The notes beneath the pieces were generated by a model. The model was not told the origin of the DNA. It saw only the letters and a program-made list of their open reading frames with translations, and did not search any database. From the NCBI RefSeq assembly GCF_036898095.1, contig NC_090725.1:324112605-324176604 (forward strand): a DNA stretch of 64,000 nucleotides, given 5' to 3'. A program made the position numbers and the translations under genes. The stretch comes from Palaemon carinicauda. Lineage: Eukaryota > Arthropoda > Malacostraca > Decapoda > Palaemonidae. Positions within the stretch are counted from its first letter, which is position 1; every line of letters starts with the position of its first letter. Positions 22,942 to 36,600 of this stretch are shown here, one piece after another.

Positions 22942-25900
22942 ACCAGGCCACACAATGCTTTGCTCAAAGAAAGGTGAGGTTGCAGAGACCAAAGGAACTA
23001 ATGAGTAGAAGTGGGTTCGAACCCAAGTCCGGTAATCACAAGGCAAGGACATTACCACCAGGCCACCACAATGCTTTAGCTCACAAGAATGGTGAGGTTG
23101 CAGAGACCAAAGGAACTAACAAATATGAGTGGGGCTCGAACCCCAGTCCGGCAATCACAAGGCAAGGACATTACCACCAGGCCACCACAATGCTTTAGCT
23201 CACAAGAATGGTGAGGTTGAAGAGACCAAAGAAACTAACAAGAATGAGTGGGGTTTGAACCCCAGTCCGGCAATCACAAGGCAAGGACATTACCACCAGG
23301 CCACCACAATGCTTTAGCTCACAAGAATGGTGAGGTTGCAGAGACCAAAGGAACTAACAAGTATGAGTGGGGTTCGAACCCCATTCCAGCAATCACAAGG
23401 CAAGGACATTACCACCAGGCCACCACAATGCTTTAGCTCACAAGAATGGTGAGGTTGCAGAGACCAAAGGAACTAACAAGTATGAGTGGGGTTTGAACCC
23501 CAGTCCAGCAATCACAAGGCAAGGACATTACCACCAGGCCACCACAATGCTTTAGCTCACAAGAATGGTGAGGTTGCAGAGACCAAAGAAACTAACAAGT
23601 ATGATGGGGTTTGAACCCCAGTCCAAAATCACAAGGCAAGGACATTACCACCAGGCCACCACAATGCTTTAGCTCACAAGAATGGTGAGGTTGCAGAGAC
23701 CAAAGAAACTAACAATTATGAGTGGGGTTTGAACCCCAATCCGGAAATCAAAGGCAAGGACATTACCACCAGGCCACCACGATGCTTTAGCTCACAAGAA
23801 TGGTGAGGTTGCAGAGACCAAAGGAACTAACAAGTATGAGTGGGGTTTGAACCCCAGTCCGCAATCAGAAGGCAAGGACATTACCACCAGGCCACCACAA
23901 TGTTTTAGCTCACAAGGATGGTGAGGTTGCAGAGACCTAAGGAACTAACAAGTATGAGTGGGGTTCGAACCCAGTCCGGTAATCACAAGGCAAGGACATT
24001 ACCACCAGGCCACCAAAATGCTTTAGCTCACAAGAATGGTGAGGTTGCAAGACCAAAGGAACTAACAAATATGAGTGGGGCTCGAACCCCAGTCCGGCAA
24101 TCACAAGGCAAGGACATTACCACCAGGCCACCACAATGCTTTAGCTCACAAGAATGGTGAGGTTGAAGAGACCAAAGAAACTAACAAGAATGAGTGGGGT
24201 TTGAACCCCAGTCCGGCAATCACAAGGCAAGGACATTACCACCAGGCCACACCAATGCTTTAGCTCACAAGAATGGTGAGGTTGAAGAGACCAAAGAAAC
24301 TAACAAGAATGAGTGGGGTTTGAACCCCAGACCGGCAATCACAAGGCAAGGACATTACTACCAGGCCACCACAATGATTTAGCTCACAAGAATGGGGAGG
24401 TTGCAGAGACCAAAGAAACTAACAAGTATGAGTGGCGTTCGAACCCCAGTCCGGCAATCACAAGGCAAGGACTTTAGCACCAGGCCACCACAATGCTTTA
24501 GCTCACAAGAATGGTGAGGTTGGAGACCAAAGAAACTAACAAGTATGAGTGGGGTTTGAACCCCAGTCCGGCAATCACAAGGCAAGGACATTACTACCAG
24601 GCCACCACAATGCTTTAGCTCATAAGAATAGTGAGGTTGCAGAGAAAAAGGAACTAACATGTATGGGTGGGGTTCGAACCCCAATCCAGCAATCACAAGG
24701 CGAACACATTACCACCAGGCCATCACAATGCTTTAGCTCACAAGAATGGTGAGGTTGCAGAGACCAAAGGAACTAACAAGTATGAGTGGGGTTCGAACCC
24801 TAGGCCGGCAATCACAAGGAAAGGACATTACCACCAGGCCACCACAATGTTTTAGCTCAAAGGATAGTGCGGTTGCAGAGACCAAAGGAACTAACAGGTA
24901 TGAGTAGTGTTCGAACCCCAGTCCGGCAATCACAAGGCAGGGACATTACCACCAGGCCACCAAAATGTTTTAGCTCACAAGGATGGTGAGGTTGTAGAGA
25001 CGTAAGGAACTAACAAGTATGAGTGGGGTTCGAACCCCAGTCCGGCTATCACAAGGCAAGGACATTACCACCAGGCCACCACAATGTTTTAGCTCACAAG
25101 GATGGTGAGGTTGTAGCGACCTAAGGAACTAACAAGTATGAGTGGGGTTCGAACCCCAGTCTGACTATCACAAGGCAAGGACATTACCACCAGGCCACCA
25201 CAATGTTTTAGCTCACGTGAATGGTGAGGTTGCAGAGACCAAAGGAACTAACAAGTATGAGTAGTGTTCTAACTCCAGTCCGGCAATCACAAGGCAAGGA
25301 CATTACCACCAGGCCACCAAAATTCTTCAGCTCACAAGAATGATGAGGTTGCAGAGACCAAAGGAACTAATAAGTATGAGTTTGGTTCGAACCCCAGTCT
25401 GGCAATCACAACGCAAGGACATTACCACCAGGCCACCACGATGCTTTAGCTCACAAGAATGGGGAGGTTGCAGAGACCAAAAAAACTAACAAGTATGAGT
25501 GGCGTTCGAACCCCAGTCAGGCAATGACAAGGCAAGAACATTACCACCAGGCCACCATAATGCTTTAGCTCACAAGGATGGTGAGGTTACAAAGACCAAA
25601 GGAACTAACAAGTATGAGTGGTGTTATGAGTGGTGTTCGAACCCCAGTCCGGCAATCACAAGGCAAGGACACTACCACCAGGCCAACACAATGCTTTGGC
25701 TCAAAAGAAAGGTGAGGTTGCAGAGAAAAAGGAACTAATGAGTAGAAGTGGTGTTCGAACCCAAGTCCGGTAATCACAAGGCAAGGACATTACCACCAGG
25801 CCACCACAATGCTTTAGCTTACAAGAATGGTGAGGTTGCAGAGACCAAAGGAACTAACAAGTATGAGTGGGGTTCGAACCCAAGTCCGGCAGTCACAAGG

Positions 25901-28900
25901 CAAGGACATTACCACCAGGCCACCAAAATTCTTCAGCTCACAAGAATGATGAGGTTGCAGAGACCAAAGGAACTAACAAGTATGAGTGGGGTTCGAACCC
26001 CAGTCTGGCAATCACAACGCAAGGACATTACCACCAGGCCACCACGATGCTTTAGCTCACAAGAATGGGGAGGTTGCAGAGACCAAAGAAACTAACAAGT
26101 ATGAGTGGCGTTCGAACCCCAGGCAGGCAATCACAAGGCAAGAACATTACCACCAGGCCACCATAATGCTTTAGCTCACAAGGATGGTGAGGTTACAAAG
26201 ACCAAAGGAACTAACAAGTATGAGTGGTGTTATGAGTGGTGTTCGAACCCCAGTCCGGCAATCACAAGGCAAGGACACTACCACCAGGCCAACACAATGC
26301 TTTGGCTCAAAAGAAAGGTGAGGTTGCAGAGAAAAAACTAATGAGTAGAAGTGGTGTTCGAACCCAAGTCCGGTAATCACAAGGCAAGGACATTACCACC
26401 AGGCCACCACAATGCTTTAGCTTACAAGAATGGTGAGGTTGCAGAGACCAAAGGAACTAACAAGTATGAGTGGGGTTCGAACCCAAGTCCGGCAATCACA
26501 AGGCAAGGACATTACTACCAGGCCACCACAATGTTTTAGCTCAAAGGATAGTGAGGTTGCAGAGACCAAAGGAACTAACAAGTATGAGTGGGGTTTCAAC
26601 CCCAGTCCAGCAATCACAAGGCAAGGACATTACCACCAGGCCACCACAATGATTTAGCTCACAAGGATGATGAGGTTGCAGAGACCAAAGAAAATAATAA
26701 GTATGAGTGGGGTTTGAACCCCAGTCCGGCAATCACAAGGCAAGGACATTACTACCAGGCCACCACAATGCTTTAGCTCACAAGAATGGTGAGGTTGCAG
26801 AGACCAAAGGAATTAACAAGTATGAGTGGGGTTCGAACCTCAGTCCGGCAATCACAAGGCAAGGACATTACCACCAGGCCACCAAAATGCTTTAGCTCAA
26901 AAGAATGGTGAGGTTGCAGAGACCAAAGAAACTAACAATTATGAGTGGGGTTTGAACCCCAATCCGGAAATCAAAAGGCAAGGACATTACTACCAGGCCA
27001 CCACGATGCTTTAGCTCACAAGAATGGTGAGGTTGCAGAGACCAAAGGAACTAACAAGTATGGGTGGGGTTTGAACCCCAGTCCAGCAATCAGAAGGCAA
27101 GGACATTACCACCAGGCCACCACAATGTTTTAGCTCACAAGGATGGTGAGGTTGCAGAGACCTAAGGAAATAACAAGTATGAGTGGGGCTCGAACCCCAG
27201 TCCGGCAATCACAAGGCAAGGACATTACTACCAGGCCACCAAAATGCTTTAGCTCACAAGAATGGTGAGGTTGCAGAGACCAAAGGAACTAACAAATATG
27301 AGTGGGGCTCGAACCCCAGTCCGGCAATCACAAGGCAAGGACATTACCACCAGGCCACCACAATGCTTTAGCTCACAAGAATGGTGAGGTTGAAGAGACC
27401 AAAGAAACTAACAAGAATGAGTGGGGTTTGAACCCCAGTCCGGCAATTACAAGGCAAGGACATTACTACCAGGCCACCACAATGCTTTAGCTCACAAGAA
27501 TAGTGAGGTTGCAGAGATAAAGGAACTAACATGTATGGGTGGGGTTCGAACCCCATTCCAGCAATCACAAGGCAAGGACATTACCACCAGGCCACCACAA
27601 TGCTTTAGCTCACAAGAATGGTGAGGTTGTAGAGACCAAAGGAACTAACAAGTATGAGTGGGGTTTGAACCCCAGTCCAGCAATAACAAGGCAAGGACTT
27701 TAACACCAGGCCACCACAATGATTTAGCTCACAAGTATGATGAGGTTGCAGAGACCAAAGAAACTAACAAGTATGAGTGGGGTTTGAACCCCAGTCCAAA
27801 ATCACAAGGCAAGGACATTACCACCAAGCCACCACAATGCTTTAGCTCACAAGAATGGTGAGGTTGCAGAGACCAAAGAAACTAACAATTATGAGTGGGG
27901 TTTGAACCCCAATCCGGAAATCAAAAGGCAAGGACATTACTACCAGGCCACCACGATGCTTTAGCTCACAAGAATGGTGAGGTTGCAGAGACCAAAGGAA
28001 CTAACAAGTATGGGTGGGGTTTGAACCCCAGTCCAGCAATCAGAAGGCAAGGACATTACCACCAGGCCACCAAAATGCTTTAGCTCACAAGAATGGTGAG
28101 GTTGCAGAGACCAAAGGAACTAACAAATATGAGTGGGGCTCGAACCCCAGTCCGGCAATCACAAGGCAAGGACATTACCACCAGGCCACCACAATGCTTT
28201 AGCTCACAAGAATGGTGAGGTTGAAGAGACCAAAGAAACTAACAAGAATGAGTGGGGTTTGAACCCCAGTCCGGCAATCACAAGGCAAGGACATTACCAC
28301 CAGGCCACACCAATGCTTTAGCTCACAAGAATGGTGAGGTTGAAGAGACCAAAGAAACTAACAAGAATGAGTGGGGTTTGAACCCCAGACCGGCAATCAC
28401 AAGGCAAGGACATTACTACCAGGCCACCACAATGCTTTAGCTCACAAGAATGGGGAGGTTGCAGAGACCAAAGAAACTAACAAGTATGAGTGGCGTTCGA
28501 ACCCCAGTCCGGCAATCACAAGGCAAGGACTTTAGCACCAGGCCACCACAATGCTTTAGCTCACAAGAATGGTGAGGTTGGAGACCAAAGAAACTAACAA
28601 GTATGAGTGGGGTTTGAACCCCAGTCCGGCAATCACAAGGCAAGGACATTACTACCAGGACACCACAATGCTTTAGCTCATAAGAATAGTGAGGTTGCAG
28701 AGAAAAAGGAACTAACATGTATGGGTGGGGTTCGAACCCCAATCCAGCAATCACAAGGCAAACACATTACCACCAGGCCATCACAATGCTTTAGCTCACA
28801 AGAATGGTGAGGTTGCAGAGACCAAAGGAACTAACAAGTATGAGTGGGGTTCGAACCCTAGGCTGGCAATCACAAGGAAAGGACATTACCACCAGGCCAC

Positions 28901-30685
28901 CACAATGTTTTAGCTCAAAGGATAGTGCGGTTGCAGAGACCAAAGGAACTAACAGGTATGAGTAGTGTTCGAACCCCAGTCCGGCAATCACAAGGCAGGG
29001 ACATTACCACCAGGCCACCAAAATGTTTTAGCTCACAAGGATGGTGAGGTTGTAGAGACGTAAGGAACTAACAAGTATGAGTGGGGTTCGAACCCCAGTC
29101 CGGCTATCACAAGGCAAGGACATTACCACCAGGCCACCACAATGTTTTAGCTCACAAGGATGGTGAGGTTGTAGCGACCTAAGGAACTAACAAGTATGAG
29201 TGGGGTTCGAACCCCAGTCTGACTATCACAAGGCAAGGACATTACCACCAGGCCACCACAATGTTTTAGCTCACGTGAATGGTGAGGTTGCAGAGACCAA
29301 AGGAACTAACAAGTATGAGTAGTGTTCTAACTCCAGTCCGGCAATCACAAGGCAAGGACATTACCACCAGGCCACCAAAATTCTTCAGCTCACAAGAATG
29401 ATGAGGTTGCAGAGACCAAAGGAACTAATAAGTATGAGTGGGGTTCGAACCCCAGTCTGGCAATCACAACGCAAGGACATTACCACCAGGCCACCACGAT
29501 GCTTTAGCTCACAAGAATGGGGAGGTTGCAGAGACCAAAAAAACTAACAAGTATGAGTGGCGTTCGAACCCCAGTCAGGCAATCACAAGGCAAGAACATT
29601 ACCACCAGGCCACCATAATGCTTTAGCTCACAAGGATGGTGAGGTTACAAAGACCAAAGGAACTAACAAGTATGAGTGGTGTTATGAGTGGTGTTCGAAC
29701 CCCAGTCCGGCAATCACAAGGCAAGGACACTACCACCAGGCCAACACAATGCTTTGGCTCAAAAGAAAGGTGAGGTTGCAGAGAAAAAGGAACTAATGAG
29801 TAGAAGTGGTGTTCGAACCCAAGTCCGGTAATCACAAGGCAAGGACATTACCACCAGGCCACCACAATGCTTTAGCTTACAAGAATGGTGAGGTTGCAGA
29901 GACCAAAGGAACTAACAAGTATGAGTGGGGTTCGAACCCAAGTCCGGCAGTCACAAGGCAAGGACATTACTACCAGGCCACCACAATGTTTTAGCTCAAA
30001 GGATAGTGAGGTTGCAGAGACCAAAGGAACTAACAAGTATGAGTGGGGTTTCAACCCCAGTCCAGCAATCACAAGGCAAGGACATTACCACCAGGCCACC
30101 ACAATGATTTAGCTCACAAGGATGATGAGGTTGCAGAGACCAAAGAAACTAATAAGTATGAGTGGGGTTTGAACCCCAGTCCGGCAATCACAAGGCAAGG
30201 ACATTACTACCAGGCCACCACAATGCTTTAGCTCACAAGAATGGTGAGGTTGCAGAGACCAAAGGAATTAACAAGTATGAGTGGGGTTCGAACCTCAGTC
30301 CGGCAATCACAAGGCAAGGACATTACCACCAGGCCACCACAATGCTTTAGCTCAAAAGAATGGTGAGGTTGCAGAGACCAAAGAAACTAACAATTATGAG
30401 TGGGGTTTGAACCCCAATCCGGAAATCAAAAGGCAAGGACATTACTACCAGGCCACCACGATGCTTTAGCTCACAAGAATGGTGAGGTTGCAGAGACCAA
30501 AGGAACTAACAAGTATGGGTGGGGTTTGAACCCCAGTCCAGCAATCAGAAGGCAAGGACATTACCAACAGGCCACCACAATGTTTTAGCTCACAAGGATG
30601 GTGAGGTTGCAGAGACCTAAGGAAATAACAAGTATGAGTGGGGTTCGAACCCCAGTCCGGCAATCACAAGGCAAGGACATTACTA
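22942..30685 (-). repeat. Higher-order repeat (7743 bp), copy 2
   Basis: Markers at 25613, 26219 and 29671 correspond to copy 1. The first ~1.1 kb (22942-24060) follows copy 1 unit by unit but many variants have been replaced by the array consensus and single bases are missing, for example CTTTGCTCAAAGAAAGG for CTTTGGCTCAAAAGAAAGG. After about 24060 the match to copy 1 becomes nearly exact. Confidence 0.8.
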
Positions 30686-33600
30686 CCAGGCCACACAATG
30701 CTTTAGCTCACAAGAATGGTGAGGTTGCAGAGACCAAAGGAACTAACAGTAGAGTGGGGTTCGAACCCAAGTCCGGTAATCACAAGGCAAGGACATTACC
30801 ACCAGGCCACCACAATGCTTTAGCTCACAAGAATGGTGAGGTTGCAGAGACCAAAGGAACTAACAAATATGAGTGGGGCTCGAACCCCAGTCCGGCAATC
30901 ACAAGGCAAGGACATTACCACCAGGCCACCACAATGCTTTAGCTCACAAGAATGGTGAGGTTGAAGAGACCAAAGAAACTAACAAGAATGAGTGGGGTTT
31001 GAACCCCAGTCCGGCAATCACAAGGCAAGGACATTACCACCAGGCCACCACAATGCTTTAGCTCACAAGAATGGTGAGGTTGCAGAGACCAAAGGAACTA
31101 ACAAGTATGAGTGGGGTTTGAACCCCAGTCCAGCAATCACAAGGCAAGGACATTACCACCAGGCCACCACAATGATTTAGCTCACAAGAATGGTGAGGTT
31201 GCAGAGACCAAAGAAACTAACAAGTATGAGTGGGGTTTGAACCCCAGTCCAGCAATCACAAGGCAAGGACATTACCACCAGGCCACCACAATGCTTTAGC
31301 TCACAAGAATGGTGAGGTTGCAGAGACCAAAGAAACTAACAAGTATGAGTGGGGTTTGAACCCCAGTCCGGAAATCACAAGGCAAGGACATTACTACCAG
31401 GCCACCACAATGCTTTAGCTCACAAGAATGGTGAGGTTGCAGAGACCAAAGGAACTAACAAGTATGGGTGGGGTTTGAACCCCAATCCAGCAATCAAAGG
31501 CAAGGACATTACCACCAGGCCACCACAATGCTTTAGCTCACAAGAATGGTGAGGTTGCAGAGACCAAAGGAACTAACAAGTATGAGTGGGGTTCGAACCC
31601 AGTCCGGCAATCACAAGGCAAGGACATTACCACCAGGCCACCACAATGTTTTAGCTCACAAGGATGGTGAGGTTGCAGAGACCAAAGGAACTAACAAGTA
31701 TGAGTGGGGTTCGAACCCCAGTCCGGCAATCACAAGGCAAGGACATTACCACCAGGCCACCAAAATGCTTTAGCTCACAAGAATGGTGAGGTTGAAAGAC
31801 CAAAGGAACTAACAAGATATGAGTGGGGTTCGAACCCCAGTCCGGCAATCACAAGGCAAGGACATTACCACCAGGCCACCACAATGCTTTAGCTCACAAG
31901 AATGGTGAGGTTGAAGAGACCAAAGAAACTAACAAGAATGAGTGGGGTTTGAACCCCAGTCCGGCAATCACAAGGCAAGGACATTACCACCAGGCCACCA
32001 CAATGCTTTAGCTCACAAGAATGGTGAGGTTGCAGAGACCAAAGAAACTAACAAGAATGAGTGGGGTTTGAACCCCAGACCGGCAATCACAAGGCAAGGA
32101 CATTACTACCAGGCCACCACAATGATTTAGCTCACAAGAATGGGGAGGTTGCAGAGACCAAAGAAACTAACAAGTATGAGTGGCGTTCGAACCCCAGTCC
32201 GGCAATCACAAGGCAAGGACTTTAGCACCAGGCCACCACAATGCTTTAGCTCACAAGAATGGTGAGGTTGGAGACCAAAGAAACTAACAAGTATGAGTGG
32301 GGTTTGAACCCCAGTCCGGCAATCACAAGGCAAGGACATTACTACCAGGCCACCACAATGCTTTAGCTCATAAGAATAGTGAGGTTGCAGAGAAAAAGGA
32401 ACTAACATGTATGGGTGGGGTTCGAACCCCAATCCAGCAATCACAAGGCGAACACATTACCACCAGGCCATCACAATGCTTTAGCTCACAAGAATGGTGA
32501 GGTTGCAGAGACCAAAGGAACTAACAAGTATGAGTGGGGTTCGAACCCTAGGCCGGCAATCACAAGGAAAGGACATTACCACCAGGCCACCACAATGTTT
32601 TAGCTCAAAGGATAGTGCGGTTGCAGAGACCAAAGGAACTAACAGGTATGAGTAGTGTTCGAACCCCAGTCCGGCAATCACAAGGCAGGGACATTACCAC
32701 CAGGCCACCAAAATGTTTTAGCTCACAAGGATGGTGAGGTTGTAGAGACGTAAGGAACTAACAAGTATGAGTGGGGTTCGAACCCCAGTCCGGCTATCAC
32801 AAGGCAAGGACATTACCACCAGGCCACCACAATGTTTTAGCTCACAAGGATGGTGAGGTTGTAGCGACCTAAGGAACTAACAAGTATGAGTGGGGTTCGA
32901 ACCCCAGTCTGACTATCACAAGGCAAGGACATTACCACCAGGCCACCACAATGTTTTAGCTCACGTGAATGGTGAGGTTGCAGAGACCAAAGGAACTAAC
33001 AAGTATGAGTAGTGTTCTAACTCCAGTCCGGCAATCACAAGGCAAGGACATTACCACCAGGCCACCAAAATTCTTCAGCTCACAAGAATGATGAGGTTGC
33101 AGAGACCAAAGGAACTAATAAGTATGAGTGGTTCGAACCCCAGTCTGGCAATCACAACGCAAGGACATTACCACCAGGCCACCACGATGCTTTAGCTCAC
33201 AAGAATGGGGAGGTTGCAGAGACCAAAAAAACTAACAAGTATGAGTGGCGTTCGAACCCCAGTCAGGCAATCACAAGGCAAGAACATTACCACCAGGCCA
33301 CCATAATGCTTTAGCTCACAAGGATGGTGAGGTTACAAAGACCAAAGGAACTAACAAGTATGAGTGGTGTTATGAGTGGTGTTCGAACCCCAGTCCGGCA
33401 ATCACAAGGCAAGGACACTACCACCAGGCCAACACAATGCTTTGGCTCAAAAGAAAGGTGAGGTTGCAGAGAAAAAGGAACTAATGAGTAGAAGTGGTGT
33501 TCGAACCCAAGTCCGGTAATCACAAGGCAAGGACATTACCACCAGGCCACCACAATGCTTTAGCTTACAAGAATGGTGAGGTTGCAGAGACCAAAGGAAC

Positions 33601-36600
33601 TAACAAGTATGAGTGGGGTTCGAACCCAAGTCCGGCAGTCACAAGGCAAGGACATTACCACCAGGCCACCAAAATGCTTTAGCTCACAAGAATGGTGAGG
33701 TTGCAGAGACCAAAGGAACTAACAAGTATGAGTGGGGTTCGAACCCCAGTCCGGCAATCACAAGCAAGGACATTACCACCAGGCCACCACAATGCTTTAG
33801 CTCACAAGAATGGGGAGGTTGCAGAGACCAAAGAAACTAACAAGTATGAGTGGCGTTCGAACCCCAGGCCGGCAATCACAAGGCAAGACATTACCACCAG
33901 GCCACCATAATGCTTTAGCTCACAAGGATGGTGAGGTTACAAAGACCAAAGGAACTAACAAGTATGAGTGGTGTTATGTGGTCGAACCCCAGTCCGGCAA
34001 TCACAAGGCAAGGACATTACCACCAGGCCACACAATGCTTTGCTCAAAAGAAAGGTGAGGTTGCAGAGAAAAAACTAACAGTAGAGTGGGGTTCGAACCC
34101 CAAGTCCGGTAATCACAAGGCAAGGACATTACCACCAGGCCACCACAATGCTTTAGCTCACAAGAATGGTGAGGTTGCAGAGACCAAAGGAACTAACAAG
34201 TATGAGTGGGGTTCGAACCCAGTCCGGCAATCACAAGGCAAGGACATTACTACCAGGCCACCACAATGTTTTAGCTCAAAGGATAGTGAGGTTGCAGAGA
34301 CCAAAGGAACTAACAAGTATGAGTGGGGTTTCAACCCCAGTCCAGGCAATCACAAGGCAAGGACATTACCACCAGGCCACCACAATGATTTAGCTCACAA
34401 GATGATGAGGTTGCAGAGACCAAAGAAAATAATAAGTATGAGTGGGGTTTGAACCCCAGTCCGGCAATCACAAGGCAAGGACATTACTACCAGGCCACCA
34501 CAATGCTTTAGCTCACAAGAATGGTGAGGTTGCAGAGACCAAAGGAATAACAAGTATGAGTGGGGTTCGAACCCCAGTCCGGCAATCACAAGGCAAGGAC
34601 ATTACCACCAGGCCACCAAATGCTTTAGCTCAAAAGAATGGTGAGGTTGCAGAGACCAAAGGAAACTAACAATATGAGTGGGGTTTGAACCCCAATCCGG
34701 AATCACAAGGCAAGGACATTACTACCAGGCCACCACAATGCTTTAGCTTACAAGAATGGTGAGGTTGCAGAGACCAAAGGAACTAACAAGTATGGTGGGG
34801 TTCGAACCCCAGTCCGCAATCACAAGGCAAGGACATTACCACCAGGCCACCACAATGTTTTAGCTCACAAGATGGTGAGGTTGCAGAGACCAAAGGAACT
34901 AACAAGTATGAGTGGGGCTCGAACCCCAGTCCGGCAATCACAAGGCAAGGACATTACCACCAGGCCACCACAATGCTTTAGCTCACAAGAATGGTGAGGT
35001 TGCAGAGACCAAAGGAACTAACAAATATGAGTGGGGTCGAACCCCAGTCCGGCAATCACAAGGCAAGGACATTACCACCAGGCCACCACAATGCTTTAGC
35101 TCACAAGAATGGTGAGGTTGAAGAGACCAAAGGAACTAACAAGTATGAGTGGGGTTTGAACCCCAGTCCGGCAATCACAAGGCAAGGACATTACCACCAG
35201 GCCACCACAATGCTTTAGCTCACAAGAATAGGTGAGGTTGCAGAGATAAAGGAACTAACATGTATGGTGGGGTTCGAACCCCATCCAGCAATCACAAGGC
35301 AAGGACATTACCACCAGGCCACCACAATGCTTTAGCTCACAAGAATGGTGAGGTTGCAGAGACCAAAGGAACTAACAAGTATGAGTGGGGTTTGAACCCC
35401 AGTCCAGCAATCACAAGGCAAGGACATTACACCAGGCCACCACAATGATTTAGCTCACAAGTATGATGAGGTTGCAGAGACCAAAGAAACTAACAAGTAT
35501 GAGTGGGGTTTGAACCCCAGTCCAAATCACAAGGCAAGGACATTACCACCAGGCCACCACAATGCTTTAGCTCACAAGAATGGTGAGGTTGCAGAGACCA
35601 AAGAAACTAACAAGTATGAGTGGGGTTTGAACCCCAGTCCGGAATCAAAGGCAAGGACATTACTACCAGGCCACCACAATGCTTTAGCTCACAAGAATGG
35701 TGAGGTTGCAGAGACCAAAGGAACTAACAAGTATGAGTGGGGTTCGAACCCCAGTCCGGCAATCACAAGGCAAGGACATTACCACCAGGCCACCAAAATG
35801 CTTTAGCTCACAAGAATGGTGAGGTTGCAGAGACCAAAGGAACTAACAAATATGAGTGGGGCTCGAACCCCAGTCCGGCAATCACAAGGCAAGGACATTA
35901 CCACCAGGCCACCACAATGCTTTAGCTCACAAGAATGGTGAGGTTGAAGAGACCAAAGAAACTAACAAGAATGAGTGGGGTTTGAACCCCAGTCCGGCAA
36001 TCACAAGGCAAGGACATTACCACCAGGCCACACCAATGCTTTAGCTCACAAGAATGGTGAGGTTGAAGAGACCAAAGAAACTAACAAGAATGAGTGGGGT
36101 TTGAACCCCAGACCGGCAATCACAAGGCAAGGACATTACTACCAGGCCACCACAATGCTTTAGCTCACAAGAATGGGGAGGTTGCAGAGACCAAAGAAAC
36201 TAACAAGTATGAGTGGCGTTCGAACCCCAGTCCGGCAATCACAAGGCAAGGACTTTAGCACCAGGCCACCACAATGCTTTAGCTCACAAGAATGGTGAGG
36301 TTGGAGACCAAAGAAACTAACAAGTATGAGTGGGGTTTGAACCCCAGTCCGGCAATCACAAGGCAAGGACATTACTACCAGGCCACCACAATGCTTTAGC
36401 TCATAAGAATAGTGAGGTTGCAGAGAAAAAGGAACTAACATGTATGGGTGGGGTTCGAACCCCAATCCAGCAATCACAAGGCAAACACATTACCACCAGG
36501 CCATCACAATGCTTTAGCTCACAAGAATGGTGAGGTTGCAGAGACCAAAGGAACTAACAAGTATGAGTGGGGTTCGAACCCTAGGCTGGCAATCACAAGG

